Positions 34,199-47,416 of a stretch of DNA of 64,000 nt are shown here, one piece after another. The notes under the pieces are model-generated. The model was not told the DNA's origin. It did not search any database and was given only the letters and a program-made list of their open reading frames with translations. Within the stretch, counting starts at the first letter, position 1. Every line of letters begins with the position of its first letter. Both the position numbers and the translations under genes were made by a program. Origin of the DNA: Thuidium tamariscinum (lineage: Eukaryota > Streptophyta > Bryopsida > Hypnales > Thuidiaceae); contig OX344758.2 in the NCBI GenBank assembly GCA_947034885.2, positions 2,854,501 to 2,918,500 on the forward strand, in the 5' to 3' direction.

Positions 34199-37100
34199 TC
34201 ATGCAATGTGCGGTTTGGCTACTGATGAAGAATGTAGAGCTCTGCACTGAGGTCGAACAGTAGCACTCCTCATCAGTTTCTCACCATTGGACCAAGAAAA
34301 TTGCACAGATTTTAGGCCTACTGGTTGTAGATTGATCAATGGAAGGCTGTCAGGGAGTTTATGACTGATGAAGTTAGCGTACGATAATAGCCTTGCGGGA
34401 ATGAGTGAGATGATGTTGGAATTTGAGAGTCCAGCGCCCAAGAAAAGTGATAAAATTGCAGCAAATCGGGGCTCGTCCAGTCCAACTTCTTCGTTAAGAT
34501 ATCCTTGCATCTAAGCACACGAGAACGACAACAGTGTTTCCTCATCAACAACTTAAACAACTCATTGTGTTGCTTAGTGTAAAAAACGATGTCTCGGGGA
34601 ACATAGCACACAAGCCCATTGCGTTGAGATAGCCTTAAGGAAACAAGAGAACAGGAAATGAACCCTCTAATGACCACGTCAGGACAGAGAAATTCGTAGC
34701 AACTCGGTAGATCTATCCACCAGCAAGGGCTTCGTCCTAAATCAAGTTTTGAGAGAAATTTTCGTCGATTGAAATTTAATAAGATAAAAAAAAGATAAGC
34801 TAAAACACGAAGCCTACCTCCTGAAGCAACTCTTGAGTAATGCATTCGGTGTAAGTAGGATGAGCCTGACCCAAAACGCTAAAAGTAAGAATAACACCCT
34901 CTTCGTCCTGTAGGAAACAGAAACTAACAAGTAAATTCCTGAAAAAGCGACAGCAATAGACAAATGTCCATAAAACGCACTGAGTTACAAACAAAAAATG
35001 GAGTAAAACCTTGCAATGCGTGAAAGAGAGGTGGCCGCAAAAGGGTAGAAATTCTGCAAATAGATAGAAAATAGGAGGGCAGGTTGTTCAGCAGACCTCA
35101 CGATGCCGCTCTAAGCTGGAAAGGAGTGAGCGCACAATCGAATGGAAAGTGCTGAAGCTTGGCAGTAGGGACGAAGCCAGTAAGTTGCGGCCACCCTTTC
35201 GCATTTCTGGACTTGTATCCTCCAGCACACTTAAAAACTGCAGCCCACCATCCAAAGGAATATTGAGAGACGAAATAAACAAGGAAAATCGTATATAAGA
35301 AAACCGTTAATTCCCTGGGAGCCCTCGTGATACGGTCTGACTGGTCCAGACCTTATCACGCGATGACTGGTTGATAACGGCAGAGAGATGGGACACGCTC
35401 CCTAGATGGCATGCATTAAGAATAATGATAACTGCGCTAGATCAAGATCAATTTTGAAGTTTCCAGTTTGTAAAAATAAAGCCAGATCTTACCAAATGAA
35501 GATGTTGGTCATGCACCGACAGATAACCCGCAGTTGCGAGTTGTGAAAGAGCATGCATAGCTCGCATCCTCACAACTTCCACCTCTTCATTCAGCATATC
35601 GAGGAGAAGACTTGCTGCACCGAAAACCATTTTCTGGCACATGCACGCCAGACTTGCCAAGGCTTCAATCGCAACACATCGTACCTGCAGGAAGGTGAAT
35701 AAGACTAGCTGTCAAGAAGACTTGCAAATATTTAAAACAATACAATGCCCCCTACTGTAGCGTCCCTTCCGATCAAACAGACACGGCTCGGTTTGCACAC
35801 TGGACGATGCGACAACTACGATATTCTACTTCACCATTTCAAGCGTTCAGCAAGCACTCAGTCCACCGTAAGTTGCTAGGGCATTGTGAAAGAATTCACC
35901 TCAAAAAATTCATCTTCCAGGCCGTGCACAAATGCACCAGCAGCACTGGCATCCAAAAGATTGGCACTTTCCTCAAACTTGGGTGAGCCAGTATCACCGT
36001 CTCTCGATGCATTTACAGAAACATCCGTCTCTTTAGGAGCCTTTGCCACTTTCTTGGTCAATGTTTGAAGTAACACGCTCTCAGGTATCCTCGTTGCCTC
36101 GCCAAGGACACGGAAAGCCGACTCCCTCACCCTCATGTTCATGTCTGTCACCGTGGTGCAAACCTGGTAGAATAAAAATTTCCAAAAAAATTCCTGTTAT
36201 TTCCTGAAAAAAAGTTTAAAAGCAGCTGCAGGACATAAACAGAATCCCCATGGAAGGCAACCTGAGCACTGTCTAGCTACGAAAATAAACTAACATATAT
36301 GAACTCTTAATTGATAACAAAGAGTCTCACTGTCAGCATTCAGCGTGTACCGATAACTCCTTATCATCTTCGATAGTGGAGCTATGTTAGGTAACCAAAA
36401 GAGCTATTTTCAAGTCCATCATAAGAACCTGTAAACATTCATGTGTACCTGTAAAAATGCTTCCGTGCGTTGCTTCGACGATGGCTCATCCTTCACGTCC
36501 ACGCGGCTCCTCATCCACAACCCCACCTGCGAGGAGCAAATCGTTTTACCTATGTCCATGGCGTGACAGTGACCAATTCAATTGATCCTTTTGCGAAAGC
36601 AAGAAAACTCAGCCGGGGCCAAATCTAGAACCACCTCAATCAGTGAAGAACATCTCATGTATTGGCCAAAACTTCAAATAAAATTAAACAAAATACCCAT
36701 AATGAGGACCTATTCAAAGCTGCAAATGCAAAAACGAAGCCCAAGAATGCGCCTCTCGGTAGACAGCAATAAAATGACACTTGATTTAGCTGAGAAAACT
36801 GACAAAGCTCAAAGTACAGGTAAACAGATGTGAAAACTCATAAACTAGAGAAAGAAGAAACGGAGCTGACCATTTCTATGGCAGCGATGCGCACAGATTC
36901 GAAGGAATCCCTGAATAAGCTAGTGGCCATCTTGCAACACTCACTTGTCAACTTGTATCCCTTCGTGTGCAGCTTTATCAGCCCCCTTAGAGCCGTCTCT
37001 CTCACAGATGGATACGGATCCTTCATGTAACTCAGTAATGAAGACAGAAGCATTTCCCCTGCTTTCAAGTGATCACCTGATTTCACGTCCAAGTCCACAC

Positions 37101-37893
37101 CACTTCCCTGGACTGAACCAGAGGCTGGTAGACAATAATTTCCAACGCGCCTCCTCTTTGCATTCCCCTCATTCTCATCAGCATTCTCCAAATTCTCCTG
37201 CACGCTCTCCACAAGTAACCGTAGCACCAAAGCTCGCACTTTGGGGTTACTGCTTCTCAGATATCCCCGAACTAACCCTCCAACCGACTCCCATGTCACA
37301 ACAGCCTCCGTATTCTCCCCGATTTTCAACAAAGAATGCAGAACCTGCACTTGCAACGAACTCTCCACACGGTCTTTACCACCAAGATACGCATGAAGCA
37401 CCTCCGCTACCCACTTCGCAATCGCCAGGTTGCCATCCACACACCACTTCTCCTTCTTCCGTTGTAAAGGGCTCGTGGTCGAAGAAACTAAACCATCTCT
37501 TGTCTGCAGATTCGTCCTCTCCTCCGAAACCTTATCAATACAAGCACAAAGCTCATGGTGCAGAACAGAGCCAGTGACAAGCGGGACGAGCGCCACATCG
37601 ACTAAAACCCTAATCAGACTCTGAACAAGAAACGGCTCTTCCTCTTTCCAGAGCCGGAATTTCAAAGCGTGGAAAAGCTCCTCCCTGGACTTCAACTCCC
37701 TCGTCAAATCCAAGTGGGAAGAAATGGAGATAAGAGACTCCCGGCGGATGTTAGGCTGCGGATGCTCAAGGAGCGAGAGCTGGCCTTGCAGAATTGTGAC
37801 GAGAGCGGGGCTTTCTCCTTCGCCGTGAAACCTAAACTTGGCATCCACAGAGCTCACAATCTCTGCAGCGTCGGTGGCATTCTCGATCTCCAT
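34199..37893 (-). CDS. INTS4/SIEL-like HEAT-repeat protein, 7 exons, 699 aa
   Basis: Related to Integrator complex subunit 4 and to Arabidopsis SIEL, an endosome-associated partner of SHORT-ROOT in cell-to-cell movement. Minus-strand exons: 37893-36871, 36526-36449, 36163-35900, 35684-35493, 35237-35097, 34907-34818 and 34510-34199, all in phase. Exon 1 (1-341) contains helical HEAT pairs, including DPYPSVRETALRGLIKLHTK followed by LFRDSFESVRIAAIEM. The family hallmark GAFVHGLEDEFFE is at 443-455, followed by VRCVAIEALASLACM and VRMRAMHALSQLATAGYL. The acidic linker DVSVNASRDGDTGSPKFEES (exon 3) is variable in the family. The protein ends after the EEVGLDEPRFAAILSLFLG region and a tail with WSNGEKLMRSATV, making it some 200 residues shorter than the human and Arabidopsis proteins. 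I see no further coding exon in the 2 kb beyond the stop, so the C-terminal domain appears absent. The last intron boundary is less certain. Confidence 0.88.
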
Positions 37894-38332
37894 TGCAGCA
37901 GCTGCATGGCTAATTGCGGCAAAATGATAATTGTAAGTTCGAAGGCTCTCCAGAAATCATTGCTGATAAAGGAAAAAACCTAGGTTATGATTCTGGAAGT
38001 GGCGAAGCTTTCTGAAATCTTTGCGGAGCTTCGACGATCGGAGCAAGTCGGCGTCGGGGTCGGAGTGACGGAGCTCCAGCCAGTCTCCCTGCACCGACTT
38101 CCATCCAAGGACTTCCTGCAAATACTTTTGAATGTAAGCTTATATTTGAATTTCAGTGGATATTTTCTTATAGTTGAAACTAGATGAATGAAAGGTCGGG
38201 AATTGGATGATATGTCACTCGAAATGGATGAAATTGGTCAGATGGATTGCCATCCAAGGAATATCAGCATCTACAAAAAGGGTGTTGAGTAAAGAGACTG
38301 AGGACTAAAAAAAAAAGTCTATTAATCAATCT
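37894..38332. promoter_or_regulatory. Promoter/leader of the INTS4-like gene and flank
   Basis: This is balanced DNA turning AT-rich after about 38.2 kb. It presumably carries the promoter of the minus-strand INTS4-like gene. No other gene recognised. Confidence 0.4.
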
Positions 38333-38454
38333 TTAACCCCTAATTGTCCAATTGACCATATCGACAGTTAAACTAAAATTCCAAGTTCATTTTTGTCTGG
38401 CCAATTAAATTCCATTGATTGTTTTTAAAAAATTAGTGTAATTTTGAGGGTTAA
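38333..38454. mobile_element. TTAA-type MITE, 122 bp
   Basis: Bounded by TTAA on both sides. The left tip is CCCCTAATTGTCCAATTGACC-like and the right tip ends TTTTGAGGG. In reverse orientation it matches the 122-bp element at 49281-49402 along its whole length, including CCAATTGACCATAT and TTAAATTCC. Confidence 0.65.
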
Positions 38455-39299
38455 CTTTTGAAAATTTTCATTTTTCATCAAAGAAAGGTAAATATTTAAT
38501 TTTTGAAAGGTCTTCTGAGACATATAATTTTAGAGTTTTTTTTCTAACAAAATTTTGCTGAATTTGTGAACGTTTGACCAATGTGGCATTGTCCCTCTAA
38601 AAACTAACCTATGTAGTGAGGCCAAGAAGGGGGAAATTGGTAAAAAAAACGCTAGTTTATTGTGGGCGCTTTATTCCCACCTTTGGAATAAAGTGTACAC
38701 AACCGGGTTCAATAATGTAAAATCTAATTCCTAGTGGGTGTCTACTCACATGCAATCCAGTTCTGCCTTCCAAGCAATGGATATTTCTACTGCTACTCCT
38801 ACTTTGTCTTTTTAATTGGCTAATTTATGTTGTAGGGGACGGTTACCCACTGGCTTGGCCACTATTTATCTACTTTGGAATAATTCTTGTAAATATTTTG
38901 GAGATAATTATCATTAATTTGTAATTTCTTAGGTAACTCTATTTTATTCTAATTATTTTGGCTTATTGTTTCCAGACTTAATTGAGCGGTTTTATGGAAG
39001 AATAACAACCCGGTCTTTTACCCTTCTTTGAAATCGAAGTCCTAATTCTTGTTGATTGGTAATATTTTCTAACTTGCTTGGCTTCTACTCTTACTCTAAA
39101 AAGTCATGATTTGTCTATTGTTTCTAGGTTGTGAGTTCTTACTAATTGTAGACAATTTTTGGTGTAAATCTAATTTTGAAAGAATAATGAAAAAGAGAGT
39201 TTAGAGACTTATTTCGAGCATGTTGACCACGAATTCTTCATGTCCATCGAATAATTCCTCCCGTTGTGTGAGCTCTACCTCCATCTTGATGATCTTGCA
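38455..39299. other. Intergenic DNA, nothing recognised
   Basis: AT-rich to balanced, no coding signal. The distal boundary of the LTR-type element at 39.3-42.8 kb could lie somewhere inside this stretch. Confidence 0.4.
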
Positions 39300-40559
39300 C
39301 CCTTCTAAGTGGTGTTTGGCATGTCCTTGGAACCTCAAGGCTTCCTTAATTCCTCCCTTTTCTTGATATTTTCTTCTTTTTGGATATTTTCTTTATCTTT
39401 TAAATTTCCTTCCTTATCTTTTGATAAGGGCTAAAGTCAACACATAGAAAATCCTAATAAAATCTAATTTTTTGGTTACTAACTAAATGGCTTATAAAGT
39501 CAAACCTTCCTACAACTAGGTGTTTCTAAACTTTTCCCTAAATTGGAAAACCTCTAAGTTGTCCCTAAATCAACTATTCTTTTTCTTGTCTTTTCTATTT
39601 GTTTACTTGTCAAACTAAAACGTGGTCATCAAAGTCAAATGGCTCCAAGATTCCTTCATCTCTCTCTCTCTCTCCCTTCTAAATCACAATTGTATTTTCC
39701 ACTCCCAATTATGTGAGACTTGTAGTTAGAAGCTTGAGTTGGGTGCAACTAGAATCCAGGTCGTGTGTGCAGGTTGTGAGTTCCAAACACCAGATCCAGA
39801 GCTTCAGAATCAAGTCCAAATCATTCAAAACCAGGTCCAGAGCCTTTCCAACCAGATGTTGAGGTCCAGCAGGGGCTGACTTTGCTTGAGGTTCTGTAAA
39901 TTGAGAATGTTCTGATGTTTTGATAGGGACCAGGTGGCTCTCAGTGGTGAGAGGGCTGGTCAACTAGTGTTGACTTCAGATTTCCGAATTTGAGTGAGCC
40001 CTGGTTTAGACCCCTGGTGGGAAGTCAGGGTCCTTGTTAGAAATTTAGTTTTCTAATTGATAGAAAGATTCAGTCTTCTAATAGGAAGCTCGGGTCATCT
40101 GACTTCAATATGGGACTCTGAGTGATGGAAGGGCTGGTCAACGCAGTTTGACTGGCCTCCTTTGTAATTAGGATGGCTAACAAGCCCTTTCCTCTCTGAA
40201 ATTAAACTTTGCAGTTAAATTCGCAATGATGTGCAACTACTGGAATGGGTATGGAAGCTTTAACTGGTTGATCCTAGTACTACCAAGGATGTATGAGGGC
40301 TGGTCAACGCAGGTTGACTGCTGATTTTGGTATATTAGACCCTATTATCTATTAGTGTGAAAAATGGGAATTTTCCTAGTTTCCTCTTTCTGTCTTTTTT
40401 CTACGGAAAAAATCAATCCTTCCTACTTGCTAAATTTCAATCTCTAGGTTCAAAGGTCTAATTTATAATTTTATAATTGTAAATTTGGGGAAAACTAAAA
40501 CAAAACAAAGAATCAGTGTTCAAAAACTCACAAATCTAGATGGCATGGCATGATGGCCT

Positions 40560-40760
40560 TCCCTTGTGAATTTTGCCTCGGAACCAGGACCTGCTGAGAA
40601 CTGGCAAGGATCGCTGAGGACCGACCAAGAACCGGCAAGGAACCGCTAAGAGGGAGAGACCGCTGGGGCAGCCCCGTACTGAGAGGGAGAGCCCGCTGAG
40701 CTGGCCCCTTACTGAGAGAGAGAGACCGGCTGCTGGAGCCTGGCTGCCTGGCGTCCTGGA
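40560..40760. repeat. GC-rich degenerate minisatellite in element leader
   Basis: CTGAGAGGGAGAGACCGCTG-type units recur (CTAAGAGGGAGAGACCGCTG, CTGAGAGGGAGAGCCCGCTG, CTGAGAGAGAGAGACCGGCTG), and AACCGGCAAGGA repeats just before them. The GC content contrasts sharply with the surroundings. Confidence 0.55.
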
Positions 40761-40822
40761 CTGCTGGCTGGGCTAGTTCGGCCTGGACTCAAAAACAAAT
40801 ACTAATAACTTAATTTTGGCGG

Positions 40823-42755
40823 TGGTTGCCACAATATTTAAACAACTCTAGGGTCTCCTTTGGGGGACCCTTTAGTGAAACTCAAATTGGAATAACAAAT
40901 AAATTAAACCAAGGCTAGGGGGGCAATTTCCACACCACTTTTCCTTTGAGGATCTGTTGTTTGAGTTGTGAGATCTAGGACGAAAGCTTCGCCGTCTTGG
41001 AGGGTTATCCTCAAATTCTGGCAAAATTTTGCAAGAACTTGTTAATGATGAGTTTCCGGAGCTCAAATCAACTCCCAAAAGATCCTCACTTGGGTCACAA
41101 TTCAATGGCTAGGCCTGAGGGGGATTTTCGATAAACCAATCCAGGTTGTAAATCCACCCGAAGAGACTAGTCACAAAGAATTATGATATCACAGATTGCA
41201 AAAGACGCTTACTTGAACTCCAAGAGACTAGCAATGTCTTAAATAATGAGTTTTAAACACCAAGAGCGGTTTTAAAGCACACCATCCAAACAATTGCAAA
41301 TATGGAAAAAAGCCTTGAAGGTGTACCCGCAAGGTTGTTGAAGATCTTGAACCTTGAATGCCAAAGGAGCCCAAGGGTGGTTGTAAGATGGTGTAGACTA
41401 GAAGAAAATGGACTAGAATGAGAATGATGTAGAATGGTATTGAGAAAAATGGTGCGAAATGATAATAATGATGGTGTTGGTATTGAATTGTGTAGTTGTA
41501 ATGGTGTAATGGTAGTGGTAAGGGTTGTAAAGTGAAGGGAGGGGGAGGCCTTTTATACATTTCCAAGGCCTCCTCCCCCCTCAAATTACTTGCTAAGTAA
41601 ACTAAAAAGTCAACTTTAACCTTAAAAATTCTACACTACTGCTGTGATTACTCTATCTTTTGGAGAATAGGTCCGATTGCCAAACAGACAGCGCCAATGG
41701 CTTCAGAAGACCCAAATTAGTCTAAAGGAACCCCAACCCCTTACTCTCGAAACCTAAATGCGCCCAAAAGCTAACACTTACGACCTGGTAAAAAGAGTGG
41801 AAAATCTATCTTTTGGAATTGATTTTTCCCAAAGGTTTTGACTAGCCAGAGTTGTCGGGAATGTCCAAGAATGTTAGGAAAGAATCCAAGTTGACTCAAA
41901 TCAGACACAGTATGTCCTCTGCACGCCGGTCAACCTACCAAGATTTCAGTAAAACCTTGGAAAGTCATTGCCGCTGCTGATTCTGGTACTTGCCGCTGTC
42001 AGAATGTCTTGAAATTTGGCGAGACGCTTATTTATGCTAAAACATGTTATCCTAATTTTTAGTGGGATTTTACCATCACTGTGGAATTTTCTATGAATTT
42101 CCAATTGCCGGTAAAAGTAGTTGACTTCCCATGGAGTCATTTCCGTAATCCAAAAAATTACAAAACTTTTAGGGGATCTTCTAGGAAGCCCCCTAATGAC
42201 AAGTGCAAAGTTTTGCTAGAAACATATACTGTCTGGTTAAAGTAGAAATTGCACTAGGGCGGAATTAATTCCTCCGGGGAGGAATCATTCCCGTACCAGA
42301 GAATCTCCACGAGTTGAGTGAATTCCTCCGGGGAGGAATCATTCCCGTACAAGGGAATCTCTATGAGTTAGCTTCGCTGTGACGCTCTTGAGTGACTACC
42401 GGAATCCCATGACTTTCACTTAGCCAAATTCTGCTAAGATTCTTCTTGAAAAGTCCGATAGGGCTTGTCTTGACACTTTTGCACTAAATTGTCTTTCAAA
42501 TATTAGTTCGTGCTATCTCATGGTAACCGTGTAATATTATGCCTAATCACCTGATAAGATGTAGAACTTGGCTCTAAAGAGTCTTTTAAGGTACTCTGGC
42601 GTAATTCTAACCAATTCCTCATCATTACCGGGAATTGTACCAATCCTACTACAAACACTCTTTTTAGTTGATTTTTAACCATAATAACCCTAAATATGAG
42701 CAATAAGCGAAAAAAAGAAAAATCCGAGGCATGAGTGACAATGACGGGGCTCACA
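40823..42755 (-). repeat. LTR (about 1.93 kb), minus orientation
   Basis: Starts TGTGAGCCCCGTCATTGTC (reading the minus strand from 42755) and ends near ...GGCAACCA at 40823, giving TG...CA ends. It matches 61037-62899 through most of its length, for example the segment translating as TPWEVN.FYRQLEIHRKFH, which is LTR DNA rather than a gene. At 42264-42360 a 54-bp unit with the near-palindrome TTCCTCCGGGGAGGAA is duplicated; the other LTR has it once. Confidence 0.6.
41552..41557 (-). promoter_or_regulatory. LTR TATA box inside an inverted repeat
   Basis: On the minus strand ATGTATAAAAGG is bracketed by GGAGGCCT upstream and AGGCCTCC downstream. The arrangement is identical in the LTR at 61.0-62.9 kb. 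It probably marks the U3 promoter, with transcription starting 25-35 bases downstream. Confidence 0.5.
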
Positions 42756-45700
42756 TTTATATGTACTACTAGTGAAAGAATAAATTGCTTGCAAATTTCA
42801 CTTTATTTGAGATTTAAAAAATTGCACTTATCCATTTATATGATCCTAATAGAAAAGTGAATAAGTGTTATCATGCCTTTCACCATTAAAAATTGAAACT
42901 TGCAAGTGTTGATTTGGAACTATTTGCAATTTCTTCTTATAAAAGAAATTACATTTCAACACTTGCAAAGTGGATTATATAATGAGTTTGATAGCTTTTC
43001 ATTTGAAATCAACTCCTTTCATGTGAAAGACCCAAGGCTTTTTGAGGGTTAAATACACCATTGCTTTTGAAGTGTTGTAGGTGTAAATTTTATTAAGGTA
43101 TGCAAATTTCAACCATACAATCTTATAGTGTACATGTTGTGGATGACATGTATCAAATTTGGAGTCATTTGGTCACATAGATTGAGAGATTACAATGTTT
43201 TAATGTTGAAAAAGGATGGAGAAATATATTTTCCTGGAACCACAATTGGAGGTCAAATTTGATTTCTAAACCTACTCAAATGAAAAAACTTTGAACTACA
43301 AAGTCATTCAAAACTAGCATATAAATACATTGGTGAAAGAAAATATCTTTCAATTGATTCATTGTGTCTGCAAACTAGCTTTGAAAAGTCAAAAAATAAT
43401 TGAAAAAAACATATTTAGGGCTTAATCTCCTTCTACTAAAATGATTTTCAATCACTCATAACTTTTTGGCTTGACATGAAATTTTAGCTACACAAACTAG
43501 ACTATTATCTGCAACTTATCCCAAAAAAATAATTCAAAATGGATACAATTTGAAGAAGAAACAAGCCACCAAAGTTCACTCTATTCCAAAAATGTTTGGT
43601 TTTTGAACTTTAAATTGCTCCCAAACATTCAAAACAACTTGGATTGACTTGAAAATTTGACTACAATAACTAAACTTCTAAGCAAATATAATACAACAAA
43701 TTTTTATTGAAACAAACATTGAATGAAGGAGATACAAGCTCCAAAAATTGCAAATATCAAGAGTAATTTGGTGAGCTCAAATTGAACCTATGAACTTTGA
43801 TTGGCTTCCAAAAACTCAATACATCTTGGATCAATTTAAGAATCTTATTATGCAAATTAGGAAAAAGAGTACAAATTTCCAACAAGTTTTATTGAATTTG
43901 GACATGAGATACAAAAATTACATCACTTCAATTGGACTTATAGACTATGAGGATATATTTGGTTCCCTAGGAAGTTTAGGCATTTTTTGGAAGTGCATTC
44001 ACTTTATAGTCATGTATCCGAATTAATTGAGTTCAAGATTTCCATATAAAAAACATATGAACTATGAGAAAAGAAATTTAAAAAATTGATTTCAATTTTT
44101 TTTAATTTTATATTTTTCTTGCAATAACTAAGTTTGATTATTTTAAAATTTGATAGTATAATATTTTCTTCTAAACATTAATTTAAATAAAAATTAAATC
44201 CTTAGAACGGTAATATGACTGTGCATTTCAAAAATATTGCAAAAAATTGCACAAAAATTTGAGATTGTATAATGTAAGAGTTAAGAAGTTAAATCACCAA
44301 GTACTACTATAAATAATGTATAATGGAGTGCACTTTTGTATAGAGTACTGATGTAGAATTTATATTAGATGTTGTATGCAATACAATATTATATGAAACT
44401 ATAATATTGTGTACAAAATATTATATTATATAATAATAAATTAAATAATCATAAATTATACCAATATAACCTCATATATATAAATATGCTTGAAGAATAG
44501 AATATCATTGAAATTTGAAAGAATTCCATACAAGATAAGAACAAATATTTCTTGTGTAAGATTCAAAGGTTGTAAAAGCAAATCTACAAATGATGCTAAA
44601 TTAGTAGAATGCTAAAACAACCTTATAAGGAATAGTTGCTAAGCTTGGTTTTGAAATTCTTGTAGTTCCTTAAAGTAATATTTAAGTAATAGCTAAATTC
44701 TTCTAGATGTAGTAATGATTTTCATATATTCAATAATAGGATCTTGAACTAAACTATTATGAGAATATATAGAAGAAATTTTGAAAATTTTGACTATATT
44801 GATTGCAAGATATTGTCGTTTCAACTTTGAAGTGACAAAAGCATTTTTTTCTCTCAATCACACTAAAGTAAATTATTAAGACTTTCAATCTCTTGAACTT
44901 GAAATTTTGCACTACTAGTCTACAACATTCTAATGAAAAAAATTTATAGTGATAGATTAAGTTGAGAATTTAGGAGGATAATTTCAAAAATTAAAAGTTA
45001 ATACAAAATACAAAATAGAAAGACAATCTAAATTCTTAATAAGAATAATAAAATATGGAATCAAATTCTGTCAATTCTAACCAAAAAAATTATTCTAATA
45101 GAGAATCTACACCAAGTAGACCCTTTAATATTGAAATTTTTTAAAAATTGAGTTAAGAAATATATCCTATACGTTTTTAAAATAATTTTTAGTTTCTTTT
45201 AATACTTTTTGAAATTTTTGAAGGAAAAAAAAATTGAAAATTGAAAATTGAGACCAATAGAGATTATTTCAAAGTTGTTCCTTAGTACAGTCTCTCCAAG
45301 GCCCAAAAACTCCCCTAATCCTCAAATAGCCTAATAAGCAACTAGTCGACAATTCTTTTGAGCTTTCACATCAATAATTCAAGTAGAAAATTTCACAGAT
45401 TTTTTTGTAGAGAAAAACATTTATTGTAAGGAGAATTTTTTTTAAATATTTAATTAATTTTTTAGAGATTTTTTTGCCACCTAAGATTAGGTGTTTTTAC
45501 TATGAGTGGCAAAATTAGATGAAAGTAGGAAACACTTAATAATTATATGTTGCATTTTATAGTTTGTACCAACAATAATAGTGATTTTAGAAAAAACATT
45601 TCAAAATAAAATAAAATGTGAATGATTAGTGGAAGATTGCAAATAATATATTTTCAAGAGTATATAGTATCAATTCACTTAATACAATTAAAAATCAATA

Positions 45701-46468
45701 CATTCAAATAAGTACACTTTTGTAACTTTTGCAATGACACATTCAAATTTAGAAATTAATATGAAATCCTAAAGAACCCACATATGCACTATATAGATAG
45801 AAGTGATCTTCATAGCCAAATTTTGAAGTAGTTTCTCTTAAAAATTCACCAAATTTATCAAAACTATGGTTTAATACTTTGAATGGAGACTTGTAGTTTA
45901 CACTTCTCAATTTGGTCCCAATATTGATCATTAGTAGGTTGACACAATATATGATTGGGAGTGTAGGATGAAAAAAATTTCAATTTGAGAAAAATATGTC
46001 AAAAAATAGTCATTTTCTAAGCCAATGAACTAAAAAAATTGTAAAATATGGAATATGGTTTATGGTCTTTGCAACCAAGAACCAAGAAATACCAAAGTAT
46101 TTTCAAAATTTTGACATGAATTTCCAAATTTTGGAATGATTGTTTTACAATTGGGGCCAAGCCAATAGAATTTAAAGTTAGAAACACTCTCATTGTCCAA
46201 GGCTTAGAAATGATATAGCTTGGCTAATGAAAGTGCTAAGAGGTTTTGGTTTTTTATTTGATTTTAAGTATAATCCAACACTTAATATCTTCTATATGAA
46301 GATTAACTTTGATACCTTGTTACAACCCAAATTTTTTGGAGTTTTCTGGATCAAAGTTGCTTTCATCAAATTTTATAATACCCATTTTGATATGAATAGG
46401 AAGAAACTACATGTAAGGGATAGCTTTGCTTTTAAAAGCAATGAAAATGCTAAAGTCCAATTATAACC
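42756..46468. other. AT-rich repeat desert with degraded element copies
   Basis: No gene. 43052 down to about 42770 is a reverse-orientation partial copy of the element that begins at 48589 (right tip GGGTTAA at 43046-43052; shared AAAAGCTAT and TTTCAATTTTTAATGGTGAA-like blocks). The LTR element start at 42755 cuts it short, so the LTR element inserted after it. Around 44.73-45.3 kb the DNA resembles the interior of the 46469-47416 element (ATAGGATCTT, GATTGCAAGATATTGTCGTTT), suggesting a third, decayed member. Confidence 0.5.
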
Positions 46469-47416
46469 TTAACCCCTAAATGTATTTGACTATAATTTGC
46501 AAAAAACACTCCAAAACTGCCACTTCTAGTACAAGACCAAAATCTTTTTAAAAAAAACATCTTAAGACAAATGTAACCATAGGATCTTATAGTAAACTAG
46601 TTTGAGAATATGTGAAAAAAATTTCAGAAATTTCCACCATGTAGATTGCAAGATAATAGTGTTTGAATCATCAAAAATGTATTTTTTTGTCCCTGCAAAA
46701 ATCCGGGCAGCTGCACTTCAGTAGCTCAATTTTGTATGAAAAAAAGTCCAAAATGGTTGTTACTCTTTCAATTCATTCTTTTAGTCAAGTTAGCTACATG
46801 CCTAAAAAATTTCAAATCATTTGGAGTTGTACAACATGTAGAAAACAATTAGTAACTAGAAAGAGGTAGAAAATGAATCAAAATATTAAAATAGTAATAA
46901 TTAATTTTTGAAATTGAAAAACTTCCAATCTCAATGGTTGTAATGTTGTAATAGAAAATCTTCACCTAATGTGTTGATTTTTTTTCAGAAATATTAAAAA
47001 TTGAGTAAAATAATGGACTTCAAAGTTTATTTTGGAGTAGAGATTCCATAACTTCCCACAAACTACCTTCACCCTAAAACTCCTATAACTTTCATTTCAC
47101 AAATCAAAATGGAATAATTAAAAGCTTTCCAAGTAGATAAAAATCTAAAGAAAGAATTTCAAATTTTAGAAAAAGTGATTTTTGAAGAAGTTTTTTCAGT
47201 TGCCCGGGCTGCCCGCCGAGCAAAAGAAATCACATATCATGCAATAACTTTTTATTCATGTTGTCAAAAGTTATGAAAATTGTTGGGCCTTAAAGCTACT
47301 CCTTGGACACACGTTTTGTGAAAATTTCAAAGAAAAAAAATAAAAACTCCATTCGTAGTGAGCTGCCCAAAATCGCTATGTTGCCAAAAAACACAGTTTG
47401 GTCCTTTAGGGGTTAA
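46469..47416. mobile_element. TTAA-type non-autonomous DNA element, 948 bp
   Basis: Left end TTAA/CCCCTAAATG at 46469; right end GGTCCTTTAGGGG/TTAA at 47416. It matches the element at 58393-59330 in reverse orientation throughout, for example GTAGATTGCAAGATAATAGTG against the complement of 59140s, GGCAGCTGCACTT, and TTGGCAACATAGCGATTTTG at the right end against TTGGCAACATAACAATTTTG. No transposase frame is present, so it would need one supplied in trans. Confidence 0.7.

Larger units (their letters stand above)
39300..42755 (-). mobile_element. LTR-type retroelement fragment (LTR plus internal leader), minus orientation
   Basis: An LTR-like segment (42755 down to about 40823) is followed by a non-coding leader reaching at least 39.3 kb. 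The whole is matched in opposite orientation at 61037-64000. Evidence for an internal leader is the continued homology beyond the LTR: AATAGAAAAGACAAG, TTAGGGAAAAGTTTAGAAAC and TAGATTTTATTAGGATTTTC on the minus strand match 63.70-63.84 kb. No gag, protease, integrase or reverse transcriptase is seen, and no second LTR, so it is a truncated or non-autonomous (LARD-like) copy. Confidence 0.6.

Noticed and set aside
34990-35040. Possible extra exon NFYPFAATSLSRIA in the INTS4-like gene
   Set aside because: Including it breaks the phase of the next exon; joining 35097 directly to 34907 keeps phase and matches the family order (LERHRE then DEEGVIL).
36945-37577. 210-aa plus-strand frame rich in Pro and Ser
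   Set aside because: It is antisense to exon 1 of the INTS4-like gene, whose coding evidence is strong.
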